This document shows positions 16,931 to 24,418 of a stretch of DNA of 64,000 nucleotides, in pieces. This DNA is from an uncultured Vampirovibrio sp. Its GTDB lineage: Bacteria > Cyanobacteriota > Vampirovibrionia > Gastranaerophilales > Gastranaerophilaceae. Under the pieces are notes generated by a model, which saw only the letters and a program-made list of their open reading frames with translations, made no database searches and was not told the DNA's origin. The DNA is taken from the NCBI GenBank assembly GCA_910578465.1, contig CAJTPW010000005.1:62001-126000 (forward strand), given 5' to 3'. The translations under genes were made by a program, and so were the position numbers. Each line of letters begins with the position of its first letter. The stretch's first letter is position 1.

Positions 16931-17117
16931 ATAAAAAAGGGCTTGAAATGAGCCCTTTAAATTTTGTAAGTATCCTCTGTGGTAAGTAGTAGTAATGTGG
17001 TTTTTGGTTTAGCATTTGTAAGGCCTTTTTAAAGAGTGCCTTATTCTCTTTTCTCTCTTCTCTCTTTATCTATGTGGGTTTTAGTGGTCTTTTCTCTCTT
17101 TGATTTTGTTTTTCTCT
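16931..17117 (-). ncRNA. Candidate small RNA with GA repeats
   Basis: On the minus strand this gap starts just after the ATACTTTATATAAG element shared with two protein genes, and ends at a stem (AAAGGGCT/AGCCCTTT) followed by TTTTTTATTG. The T-run is much better on this strand than on the other. The roughly 185-nt RNA would hold three GAGAGA-type purine blocks, an AAGGC/GCCTT hairpin and G-poor, A/C-rich stretches. No frame closes before the terminator. The rest of the 416-base gap (17139-17290) is AT-rich with an imperfect inverted repeat around 17150-17210. Confidence 0.45.
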
Positions 17118-17123
17118 CTCGTA

Positions 17124-17138
17124 CTTATATAAAGTATT
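17124..17138 (-). promoter_or_regulatory. ATACTTTATATAA element, copy 1
   Basis: On the minus strand it reads AATACTTTATATAAG. The same 13-base core recurs upstream of the genes starting at 20796 and 43214. Confidence 0.5.
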
Positions 17139-17290
17139 TGTCATAAAAAATATTGCTTTTTTATATACTTTTTACTTAACAATACGTAATAAAAAGCAAC
17201 ATATCTTAATATAACAGGCCTTAAACCCGCTTAGTGCAAGCTTTTAAATTTTAAAAAAATTTAGATTAAACTCTGACAAAAAGAAAATTT

Positions 17291-18214
17291 TTAATGGCAC
17301 CTGTCGGGTTTTACAACGTTAAATGTTTTATTTTCCGTAATTTCACACCTTGCCGCTTTAATTTTATCCTTAATATCAGCGTCTATTCCGCTTCCGTTTA
17401 CCAGCCTGTCCACAAAAGCATTGTTAAGCCTTACAGCTTTTGGAAGAGCACCGATTTCATCAAGCAGATCTTTAATTTGAAGAAAATCATATGAAAAGGT
17501 TTTTTTGCAATTATAGGTCAAAACTTCACCCGAATTTGCAGTAATATCTGCACCGCCTTTTTCAAAATAAACTTTAAAAATTGAACGTAAATCTTGAATT
17601 TCAGACTGCATAACGGTTATTGCCTGTTGAAGCCTTAAATATCTTTCAAAAAGATATTCGACATTATTAAGCTGGCTTAATTGCCACTCATATTTTTGAA
17701 AATACATTTTTTTAAGCGCGGGATAGCAAAGCGCAAGCCCCTCAGCATCAGCCATTGCCCTGTGACGTGTTGAAAAATCAACATTAAATGTGTTCATTAA
17801 AGATTCAAGACCGCAAGATTCAAGCTGCGGGTAAACTTCTTTGAACATAATCTGTGTATCGATATGGTGGTTTTCCAGCGGTTTATTATAAAGACGCTTT
17901 GAAGTTCTGTTTAAAAAGCTGAAATCAAAAATCGCATTATGCGCAACAATCGGATAATCGCCCAGAAACTCAAAAATTTTAGGATAAATTTCTTCTTCCG
18001 TCGGCGCATCTTCGAGCATTTCCTCGGATATCCCATGAACTGCCTCGGAAGATTTTCTGATGTGTTGTTTCGGGTTTACAAGAGTTTCAAACTTTTCGGT
18101 TATTTCTCCGTTTACAAGCTTCACACCTGCAAATTCAATGATTTTTTCTTTAGTATAATCAAGCCCTGTGGTTTCAACATCAACTACGATTTCAACTTCG
18201 TTCTTCTTTGGCAT
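17291..18214 (-). CDS. DnaQ-like 3'-5' exonuclease with C-terminal extension
   Basis: A 307-residue protein whose first 180 residues are a DEDDh exonuclease: VDVETTGL (D and E ligands), AHNAIFDFSFL, and the closing HRAMADAEG with the conserved histidine and aspartate. It could be a DNA polymerase III epsilon-like proofreading subunit or a stand-alone exonuclease; the 120-residue C-terminal extension with a helical LYERYLRLQQ-like region is unlike the classic epsilon tail. AAGGAA lies about 7 bases before the ATG. Downstream on the same strand lies the candidate sRNA; the SRP RNA gene is upstream. Confidence 0.85.
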   Translation of the reverse strand: MPKKNEVEIVVDVETTGLDYTKEKIIEFAGVKLVNGEITEKFETLVNPKQHIRKSSEAVHGISEEMLEDAPTEEEIYPKIFEFLGDYPIVAHNAIFDFSFLNRTSKRLYNKPLENHHIDTQIMFKEVYPQLESCGLESLMNTFNVDFSTRHRAMADAEGLALCYPALKKMYFQKYEWQLSQLNNVEYLFERYLRLQQAITVMQSEIQDLRSIFKVYFEKGGADITANSGEVLTYNCKKTFSYDFLQIKDLLDEIGALPKAVRLNNAFVDRLVNGSGIDADIKDKIKAARCEITENKTFNVVKPDRCH

Positions 18215-18248
18215 TCAAAATTTCCTTAAATTTTTTGTTAAGTTCATT

Positions 18249-18515
18249 TTTAAAAACCACGCCACTACCTTTCGAAGATAAAAGATAAAACTTCAAGCTT
18301 TGAATATCTCCTTTTGTCTTTGAAAACACCCGCTAACATCAACCCGGTGCTGCTATGTTTCCATCCTGACACGGTTCGGCTGCATAGTCGCCGCTTCAAA
18401 GATAAACATCAACAATATTCAAATTTCAATTTTTACCGCCTAGCCCCTCACGGTAGGCTCTGCACCCGGCATAAGCTTCCGGTCGAGAGTTTGCAACACC
18501 CCGTGGAGCGTGGTT
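18249..18515 (-). ncRNA. ffs: Signal recognition particle RNA, long form
   Basis: Domain IV is at 18347-18372: on the minus strand GTGTCAGG and AGCAGCAC flank an ATG-GAAA-CAT hairpin, matching the Ffh-binding loop. Long helix 5 is supported by TCTTTGAA/TTCAAAGA (18395-18402 with 18317-18324) and TTGAATAT/ATATTCAA (18415-18422 with 18300-18307). The ends close by AACCACGC (18508-18515) with GCGTGGTT (18255-18262), followed by a T-run. About 267 nt with an Alu-like 5' part implies the long Bacillus/cyanobacterial type rather than 4.5S. Unusually, the apical tetraloop reads GAAA in place of the common GGAA. Confidence 0.85.
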
Positions 18516-18521
18516 AAAAAT

Positions 18522-18527
18522 ATTGTA
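18522..18527 (-). promoter_or_regulatory. -10 box of the SRP RNA gene
   Basis: TACAAT on the minus strand ends 6 bases before the first paired base of the SRP RNA terminal helix, the right distance for a transcription start. Confidence 0.6.
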
Positions 18528-18581
18528 ACATAAAAATAAATCCCGATTAAAAACGGGTGGCATTTATGCTAAAATAATTAT

Positions 18582-20039
18582 ATGTTTAAAAGTACACGTC
18601 AGGAGTTTTGCATAAAAACATGCCCCCTTGAAGATGTTCAGGGTCTTGAACATATTTTAAATTCCATGTCAAAACAGGGGTGGGAACTGTATTCTCTTCA
18701 TGAAGGTGAAGTCAATAACAAGGTTGTATATAACATTATCTTTGTAAAAGAAGTGGAATTTTCTAAAGACGAAAGTGAATTTGAAGATATCCAGGGATAT
18801 AAAACAAAGATGGAAAAGATGCTCTATTCTAAAGAAGAGCCGTATGAACTCTGCCTTAATTTTCAAAAGAAAATAAGGGAGAAAAGAGAAAAAATTGAAG
18901 ATTTAAAACACTTCCTTGAAGGCGCAAAACCTGATGAAAGAGAAGTTTTAAACGAGGAAATCGCAAAAGAGGTTAACGATTTAAACAACCTTAAAAAACA
19001 GTTGAAAAGTTTGCTTTCCCCGTCCAAAATGGCGAATGCCCTTGGAGAAGAAAGGCTTTCAATTCATTTAAGCGAAGAAATATATTCTCTTAACAACCCT
19101 TCAAAAGAAAGAACAAATCTTCTGGCTGAAACCGTTAAAGTAAGGCAGGAATTGACAAATGAAGTAGGGTATATTATCCCGAAAGTTTTGTTTTTGGAAA
19201 ATCCCGAACTGGATGAATATACATTTACAATTAATATCCATTCAATTCCAATAATTCAGGCACAGGCTTATCCCGAGCATATTTTGTATTTTTGTGATGA
19301 ATTAAATATTAAAAAATATCCGAAAGGCTCAATTAAAGGAATAGACCCGCTTTCAGGAAGAAAAATTGTCTGGATACCCGAAGCTGATGCAAAAGATTTT
19401 TGGGCGGAAGGTCTTGAACCTTGCAAATACATTGCACAGTATTTAAAATATTTTGCAATTAAATGCGTGGCGGAAATATTTAACTATAATGACCTGAATC
19501 GTTATATCGAAATTGTAAGCGAAAATAACGCACTTTTAATTGATAATATTTTAGGGGATTTCATTTCGCTTTCGGAATTGAAATACCTTTTCTGCTCACT
19601 AATCAGAGAAAAAGTGAGCGTAAAAGATGTTATTTATATCTTCGAAAAGATAAACGATTATGCAGACGACCAATCCAAAGCAGACCTTTTGGATAAACTT
19701 CGCGTGTCCTTATCGCGCCAGATTTGCTGGGCTTTAAGCAACGAAGACAAAGAAATCGTCGGATATGAAGTAAACGACAAAATCATTCAAATGCTTGAAG
19801 CACAGTCTGAAGGAAGCGACGCTGAAACAGGCATTGTAAAAATTGACGGAGCAAAATTCGAAAAATTCACAAGAACAATTGAAGAAATTTCTGCTAAAAA
19901 GGATGTCGTGCTTGTTGCGCCGCAGCATTTAAGGCATATGCTTTTTGTCCTTGTATCCGAACTTTACACGGATATTCCCGTTATTTGTCTTGAAGAAGTA
20001 ACTCCCGAATTTGAATTGAAAATTTTAGGAAGCATATAA
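18582..20039 (+). CDS. Apparently soluble FlhA-C-like protein fused to a DUF4177-like domain
   Basis: A 485-residue protein without membrane segments. Residues 1-58 resemble DUF4177 (GWELYSLHEGEV, YNIIFVKE). Residues 75-145 form a charged coiled coil. From about 190 to the end it follows the cytosolic domain of FlhA/InvA export gates: PKVLFLENPELDEYTFTINI, GIDPLSGRKIVWIPEADA, LSELKYLFCSLIREKVSVKD, DLLDKLRVSLSRQI, then VVLVAPQHLRHMLFVLVSEL and VICLEEVTPE. True FlhA has eight N-terminal membrane helices; none are here. TAAAAT at 18570-18575 ends 6 bases before the ATG and no ribosome site exists, so the mRNA is probably leaderless. A type III export, docking or decoy role is inference. Confidence 0.8.
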   Translation: MFKSTRQEFCIKTCPLEDVQGLEHILNSMSKQGWELYSLHEGEVNNKVVYNIIFVKEVEFSKDESEFEDIQGYKTKMEKMLYSKEEPYELCLNFQKKIREKREKIEDLKHFLEGAKPDEREVLNEEIAKEVNDLNNLKKQLKSLLSPSKMANALGEERLSIHLSEEIYSLNNPSKERTNLLAETVKVRQELTNEVGYIIPKVLFLENPELDEYTFTINIHSIPIIQAQAYPEHILYFCDELNIKKYPKGSIKGIDPLSGRKIVWIPEADAKDFWAEGLEPCKYIAQYLKYFAIKCVAEIFNYNDLNRYIEIVSENNALLIDNILGDFISLSELKYLFCSLIREKVSVKDVIYIFEKINDYADDQSKADLLDKLRVSLSRQICWALSNEDKEIVGYEVNDKIIQMLEAQSEGSDAETGIVKIDGAKFEKFTRTIEEISAKKDVVLVAPQHLRHMLFVLVSELYTDIPVICLEEVTPEFELKILGSI

Positions 20040-20103
20040 TTTTACAGCAGCTATACTGCATACACATATAGCCTGCTATATTTAAATGTAGTATAATTTG
20101 GCA

Positions 20104-20352
20104 ATGGACAAAGACAGCATAAAAGAAAAAATAAGCTGCTTAAGAAACGAAATGACCCACCTTTGGGGAACAACATTTTTGTTTGGCGGAACTTCATTAA
20201 TGTTATTATTAAGAGGCATTTCAGGCGTTGAACACTTGATGGGCAGCTTAGGGTTGATTGTATCGTACTTTCTTTTTAGAGCATATTTTATAAGATACGA
20301 AGAAATTAAAAGACTTATTAAAAAAATGGAGGAAAATAGTCATGAATTTTGA
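20104..20352 (+). CDS. Small two-segment membrane protein (82 aa), first of a pair
   Basis: A polar helix (MDKDSIKEKISCLRNEM) leads into two hydrophobic segments (about residues 21-38 and 44-62) and a charged tail. Such 70-85 residue proteins followed by a roughly 30-residue membrane peptide recur in several bacteria without a known role. TATAAT at 20092-20097 ends 6 bases before ATG 20104, pointing to a leaderless message; a TTG six bases upstream is less likely. The next frame overlaps its end by 11 bases. Confidence 0.65.
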   Translation: MDKDSIKEKISCLRNEMTHLWGTTFLFGGTSLMLLLRGISGVEHLMGSLGLIVSYFLFRAYFIRYEEIKRLIKKMEENSHEF

Positions 20353-20428
20353 TTTATTGAGTCAAATTATTGCTATGGTTGCATTTATATCTTTTGGCAT
20401 ATATGGAATTTATAATTATAGCAAATAA
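20342..20428 (+). CDS. 28-residue single-pass membrane peptide, second of the pair
   Basis: The frame encodes MNFDLLSQIIAMVAFISFGI and a short polar tail (YNYSK). GGAGG lies 9 bases before the ATG, inside the end of the preceding gene, and the two frames overlap by 11 bases, so translation is coupled. A terminator-like stem follows 2 bases after the stop. The hydrophobic segment could cross the membrane once. Function unknown. Confidence 0.6.
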   Translation: MNFDLLSQIIAMVAFISFGIYGIYNYSK

Positions 20429-20430
20429 AA

Positions 20431-20463
20431 AGGCCCTTTGAATCGGGCCTGTTGAAATTTTTT
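20431..20463 (+). terminator. Terminator of the small membrane protein pair
   Basis: AGGCCC and GGGCCT form a perfect stem with an 8-nt loop; a six-T run follows after GTTGAAA, so efficiency may be moderate. Confidence 0.6.
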
Positions 20464-20538
20464 CACTTTATAGAGGAGGAATTTTTATGACTAAACTTTT
20501 TCTGCCTGAACACACCTGAATATCGGGTGCTAAAGCTT

Positions 20539-20796
20539 TTATGATTGAATATCAATATTTCTTATCTCTTTGTTGCCGTTCACAATTGTCCCCAATTGCA
20601 TTGTCTGCATATTAAGTCTTTGAATTTCGGCACCGACATCTCCCGAGAACACATTTTCATTTGTTTTGAGATAATCTAAAACGGGCTCCCAAATGGCACC
20701 TATGGCATTTTCCACGGTTTTTGCGGTATTTGCTGCCTGTTTTCTGTCGGGAATTACGTTAAAACCGAAAGATTTAATATTAAATTCGCTGACCAT
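20539..20796 (-). CDS. Small hypothetical protein with KSFGF tag (85 aa)
   Basis: The N-terminus MVSEFNIKSFGFNVIPDRKQ carries an SFG-type tag like other proteins of this window. The rest appears helical and polar, with no membrane segment. AAAGGAG lies 10 bases before the ATG. The ATACTTTATATAA element sits 25 bases upstream of the start codon. Function unknown. Confidence 0.65.
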   Translation of the reverse strand: MVSEFNIKSFGFNVIPDRKQAANTAKTVENAIGAIWEPVLDYLKTNENVFSGDVGAEIQRLNMQTMQLGTIVNGNKEIRNIDIQS

Positions 20797-20820
20797 TTTA
20801 AATTAGTCTCCTTTATCATC

Positions 20821-20835
20821 CTTATATAAAGTATT
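20821..20835 (-). promoter_or_regulatory. ATACTTTATATAA element, copy 2
   Basis: Minus strand AATACTTTATATAAG, 25 bases before the start codon of the 20539-20796 gene, in the position expected of a -10 region. The 258-base gap up to 21054 otherwise holds AT-rich sequence with no further feature that I can support. Confidence 0.5.
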
Positions 20836-21054
20836 TCGTACCTAACCGGATAAAACTTTAATGATTTATCCCACTTTGTAAACAAAAATTTACAAATTTT
20901 AAAAAATACCGTATAATTAATTTAATAAAGAATATTTGCGGAACTAACGTAAACTTTTGTTAACATTCCAAGAAAAATTGTCATTTTTTAAATTCATACA
21001 TCTTATAAAATGAGTGAAGGTTAAAATATCGGTACACCCGATGAGGTTAAATTA

Positions 21055-21369
21055 ATGGATTTTAAAAATCTAAAGTTTGTAAAAACGATTAAAAACTTAA
21101 GCCCGAAATTGAAATGGTTTATGTTTAAGAGCATTCAGGATTATAAAATCGGCTCTAAATATATAGACTATTTAATTCCTGATGAAAATAAAGGGGTTGA
21201 AAAGGATAACGAACGCCTTGAGAAAATGGTGAAGGAAACTCTTGTAAAAGAATTCGGACCGAATGTGAAAGATATGAAATCATACAACCTTTTAGTAGAC
21301 GCTGTTGTGCACAATTTAAAGAAAAAACAGCTGAAAGGTCTGAATGATATTGAAGATATTGAGCTGTAG
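21055..21369 (+). CDS. Hypothetical protein (104 aa)
   Basis: A basic, helical 104-residue protein (MDFKNLKFVKTIKNLSPKLK) without membrane segment or known motif. GAGG precedes the ATG by 8 bases. It ends 38 bases before a structured RNA element and converges with a glycosyltransferase gene. Function unknown. Confidence 0.6.
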   Translation: MDFKNLKFVKTIKNLSPKLKWFMFKSIQDYKIGSKYIDYLIPDENKGVEKDNERLEKMVKETLVKEFGPNVKDMKSYNLLVDAVVHNLKKKQLKGLNDIEDIEL

Positions 21370-21406
21370 GCTTTTTTAAAATTATCTTTGCTTTAATATT
21401 TTAAAG

Positions 21407-21593
21407 TGGAAAAGATTTAAAATAAGAAGACTGTTGCGAAGCGCTCCGTTTCAATCTTCCTAACTACAGGTTAATGTACAGCAGACCGCCCTGTCTTGGA
21501 TTATTGCGAGCTCACAGGTTTCAACAATCTGTTCGCAAAGGATGTTTCACATCCCACAAAATCCGCTGTCTTCGTTTTTAAATCTTTGAAAGA
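21407..21593 (+). ncRNA. Structured RNA of unknown class, copy 1
   Basis: Terminal arms AAAGATTTAAAA and TTTTAAATCTTT, then GAAGAC and GTCTTC, close a roughly 190-nt element. Inside, TTGCGAA (21434-21440) can pair with TTCGCAA (21532-21538), and GGATG/CATCC forms a hairpin. The core TGGATTA-N4-GAGCT-N2-CAGGT-N2-CAA at 21497-21524 recurs at 38208-38235, and the same closing stems enclose it there. TAATAT 7 bases before the 5' arm is a plausible -10, also mirrored in copy 2, which favours the plus strand. A 6S-like or other regulatory RNA is possible; no known class is recognised. Confidence 0.55.
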
Positions 21594-21624
21594 GAGAAAA
21601 TAGTTTGGAACAAAAAGGAAAGTC

Positions 21625-22368
21625 TTACTCTTCCCAATATTTGCTTATCCATTTTGTGGGTTTGACGTATCTGAAGCCCATTTTTCCGAAATATCCTTTC
21701 AAGGCTTGAGACGGGGTCGGTTTCCCGTGGAAAATAAGGATTTTAGCATTTTCAGGGAATTTTGGCATCATAAAATAATTCAAAGGAAATTTTCTTAAGC
21801 AGTTTCTTTTAAAGCTCACACACCAATCTTTCGGCCAATATTTTAAAAGCTCCCTATCCTCTTTTTGGCCTTTTTCATACACAGCGTATGAAAGATATGC
21901 CTGTTCGTTTCTGTGGCGCTCACGAACGGCATCCCCGTTTTGAATAAAGTTTGATAAAATTTCAGGGTATTTTCCTATATCAAATCTGAACACGGAAGAA
22001 TTGCCTATGATGTCTTTTTTGAAATCCCAGTCTTTAATGATTAAAAATTCGCCCTCTTCTTCAAAAAACGAATTTATATTATCCAAAATTACAATGTCTA
22101 AATCAAGAAAAAGGGCCTGTCCTTCAAGGTCTGCCAGTTTTTCGTTAAATACGGTAAGTTTTCTCCAGCCCCTTTCAGGAAGTGCACTGTCAAGTTCCAT
22201 TTCAGGAAGCGGGCGGACTTCTATGCCTTCCGCAAGGCCTTCTGCGTTATCCGTAAAACATATAAATCTGTGTTCTAAGGTTAAATTCTTTTCGACCATT
22301 TTATAAAGCCTGTTTACATATTCAGGCCCGAATTTATCTCCCCATTTCATACAAATGACATTTTTCAT
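21625..22368 (-). CDS. Glycosyltransferase-like protein with DxD motif
   Basis: A 247-residue protein with an N-terminal VICMKWGDKFGPEYVNRLY block and the metal/nucleotide-sugar motif LFLDLDIVILDNI at about residues 90-102, as in GT-A enzymes resembling family 8. There is no signal peptide; it should act on the cytoplasmic face. GGAG precedes the ATG by 9 bases. It is not in a visible glycan cluster, so the acceptor is unknown. Confidence 0.78.
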   Translation of the reverse strand: MKNVICMKWGDKFGPEYVNRLYKMVEKNLTLEHRFICFTDNAEGLAEGIEVRPLPEMELDSALPERGWRKLTVFNEKLADLEGQALFLDLDIVILDNINSFFEEEGEFLIIKDWDFKKDIIGNSSVFRFDIGKYPEILSNFIQNGDAVRERHRNEQAYLSYAVYEKGQKEDRELLKYWPKDWCVSFKRNCLRKFPLNYFMMPKFPENAKILIFHGKPTPSQALKGYFGKMGFRYVKPTKWISKYWEE

Positions 22369-22457
22369 GAAAAAATCTCCAACTCTTCCGCTGTTTTAAG
22401 TATATTTTAATTAAGAAACTTTGGCAAACATAATAACCGAATTTCCATTCAAAACAC

Positions 22458-22487
22458 TTGATAAATTTTCCAAAAAAGTTGTATAAT
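22458..22487 (+). promoter_or_regulatory. Promoter for the GGDEF protein (leaderless)
   Basis: TTGATA and TATAAT are spaced by 18 bases. The -10 ends 7 bases before ATG 22495, so the RNA should begin at or next to the start codon. Confidence 0.65.
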
Positions 22488-22494
22488 TAAAGCC

Positions 22495-24408
22495 ATGGGA
22501 TTTTTTGATTGGATTAAAAACTCCGGCGAAAAGTTAAGACGGGTTGAAGATAAAATTTATCAACAAAGGACGGATTTCGTTGAAATTTATCAGCGAAATT
22601 TAGACCTTGAGCGGGAAATTTCCCAAAGAACGGAAGAATTGCACAATGCAAACCAAACACTGCTTACCCTGGAACATGTTTGGGATATGATGAATTCTTC
22701 AAGGCCTTTATCAAGCGTTTTAGAAACAATTGTTTCAAGCCTTCATGGTGAATTTCGATATTTATACAGCTGTATTATTCAAAAACAGCTCGATTCAAAG
22801 GGCGAGTTTTTTGCTTTTAAAACTTACCTTCAAAACGATTTTTCAATGAAGCTTGACGGCTGTTTAAAAACACCTCTGTTTGAAACAAGGCTGAACATTA
22901 AAAAAGATTCATCCCTCTATGAAACCGTTGAGAACAAAAAATTCAGATATTACACAATAAATGAAGATATTTTCAGCCTTTTATTCCCCGAAAATTATTT
23001 CCCTGAAAAAATTACGGAATTAAAAAACACAACAACCGTAAAAACTTTAATGGTGCTTCCTATTGTATCAAAAGAATTTACAGGCTTTCTTGCAGTATTT
23101 TCGCCAAGAGAAGAACCCAAGGATTCGGAAATTAATTTCCTTAACTTATTTGCCCGCCAGATTGAGCTTGCAATAACTATTGCAAACCTTTTTGAAACGG
23201 TAAAAAAACAGGCCGTAACAGACCCTCTGACAGAGCTTTTCAACCGTCGTTTTTACGAAGACGCTCTTGCACGTGAAGCAAAACGTGCACTTCGTCTAAA
23301 CCAGCCTTTTACTTTGATTTCACTTGATTTAGACAAATTAAAACACATAAACGATATGTACGGGCATTCTGCAGGAGATGCCGCAATTAAAGCCGTTGCA
23401 CGCGTTATAAATAAAAATTCAAGATCTGTCGATGTCCCATCACGTATCGGCGGGGAAGAATTTGCAATCATTCTCCCGGGCGTTGATTCACAGGGCGGAC
23501 TTGTTGCAGCGGAAAGGATTCGCGCTTCACTTGAAGCGGAACCTGTTGAAATTGTAGGAAAAATTACTGCAAGTATCGGTGTTGCAACGTTTATCGAACA
23601 AACTTCAAACCCTGATGAACTTGTTGAAATCGCTGATAAGGCAATGTATTTTGCAAAGCAAAACGGCAGAAATCAGGTAAAACTTGCTGAAGCGGCAGAT
23701 GAAATCTCCTGGCAGGAAGTTGCTGTGGACGCGTTTGTTCAAATTCTTGATAACCATAAAATTCCGTTTAGCGAATCTATGGCAAACGATTTATACAAAA
23801 AACTGCAGACAAATCAAGAAAAAACGAGCGGCAGCTCTACAAAAGACCTTTTATACAATGTTGTGGACACAATTTCAAAAAGTTATGCTCCGCAGCATCA
23901 GGAAGGCATTACAAAGGCCAAAGTACAGCTTGCTTCCGCCATTGCAAAAAGATTTGATTTATCTAAAGGAGATGTTGATAAATTAAAAATCGCCATGCTT
24001 TTGTATGATATCGGAAACATTATGCTTCCAAACGACCTTTTGAAAAAAACTTCTCCCTTGACGGATGATGAAAAGGCAACAATTACAAAGCACCCTATTT
24101 ATGCGGCACAGGAAATTTTAAAACCGATAAGTCACGTTTCAAACATAATACCGATTATCGAACACCACCACGAAAGCTGGGACGGTACAGGATATCCGAG
24201 CAGGAAAAAAGGAGACGATATTCCTTTAATTTCACAAATCATATTAATTGTGGATTCATACTATGCAATGACATCGGACAGACCGTACAGAAAAGCATAT
24301 TCTGAAGCGGAAGCCGTAAATGAAATTAAAAAATCCAGAGGCAAAAAATATTCTGAAGAATTAACGGATGAATTTGTCCATGCTATTGAAGATTTAAAAA
24401 GAATGTAA
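22495..24408 (+). CDS. GAF-GGDEF-HD-GYP signalling protein with degenerate HD motif
   Basis: A 637-residue cytosolic protein: coiled coil (about 10-60), GAF-like sensor (about 65-235), GGDEF diguanylate cyclase domain with RIGGEEF at about 316-322, and an HD-GYP-type domain (about 420-637). The cyclase motif is intact. In the phosphodiesterase half the HD pair reads YDIGN at about 502 where HDIGK is expected, while HHHESWDGTGYP is kept; loss of the first metal ligand suggests weak or no hydrolysis, so net c-di-GMP synthesis or a sensing role is likely. No ribosome site; a -10 abuts the start. The next gene follows after 10 bases. Confidence 0.9.
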   Translation: MGFFDWIKNSGEKLRRVEDKIYQQRTDFVEIYQRNLDLEREISQRTEELHNANQTLLTLEHVWDMMNSSRPLSSVLETIVSSLHGEFRYLYSCIIQKQLDSKGEFFAFKTYLQNDFSMKLDGCLKTPLFETRLNIKKDSSLYETVENKKFRYYTINEDIFSLLFPENYFPEKITELKNTTTVKTLMVLPIVSKEFTGFLAVFSPREEPKDSEINFLNLFARQIELAITIANLFETVKKQAVTDPLTELFNRRFYEDALAREAKRALRLNQPFTLISLDLDKLKHINDMYGHSAGDAAIKAVARVINKNSRSVDVPSRIGGEEFAIILPGVDSQGGLVAAERIRASLEAEPVEIVGKITASIGVATFIEQTSNPDELVEIADKAMYFAKQNGRNQVKLAEAADEISWQEVAVDAFVQILDNHKIPFSESMANDLYKKLQTNQEKTSGSSTKDLLYNVVDTISKSYAPQHQEGITKAKVQLASAIAKRFDLSKGDVDKLKIAMLLYDIGNIMLPNDLLKKTSPLTDDEKATITKHPIYAAQEILKPISHVSNIIPIIEHHHESWDGTGYPSRKKGDDIPLISQIILIVDSYYAMTSDRPYRKAYSEAEAVNEIKKSRGKKYSEELTDEFVHAIEDLKRM

Positions 24409-24418
24409 GGGGCGCCGA

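Noticed and set aside
16821..17015. A 64-codon minus-strand frame over the gap after the 84-residue gene
   Set aside because: It runs straight through a strong terminator stem and into the opposite-strand gene, lacks a ribosome site, and its composition is unlike neighbouring proteins.
17035..17120. Polypyrimidine CTCTCT repeats as a CRISPR-like or microsatellite array
   Set aside because: The blocks are irregular in spacing and length, with no repeat-spacer structure; they are better explained as part of the candidate sRNA on the other strand.
21407..21593. Calling the structured RNA a 6S RNA
   Set aside because: Length fits, but internal stems look branched rather than one long rod with a central bubble, and the compact copy at 38163 is too short for 6S.
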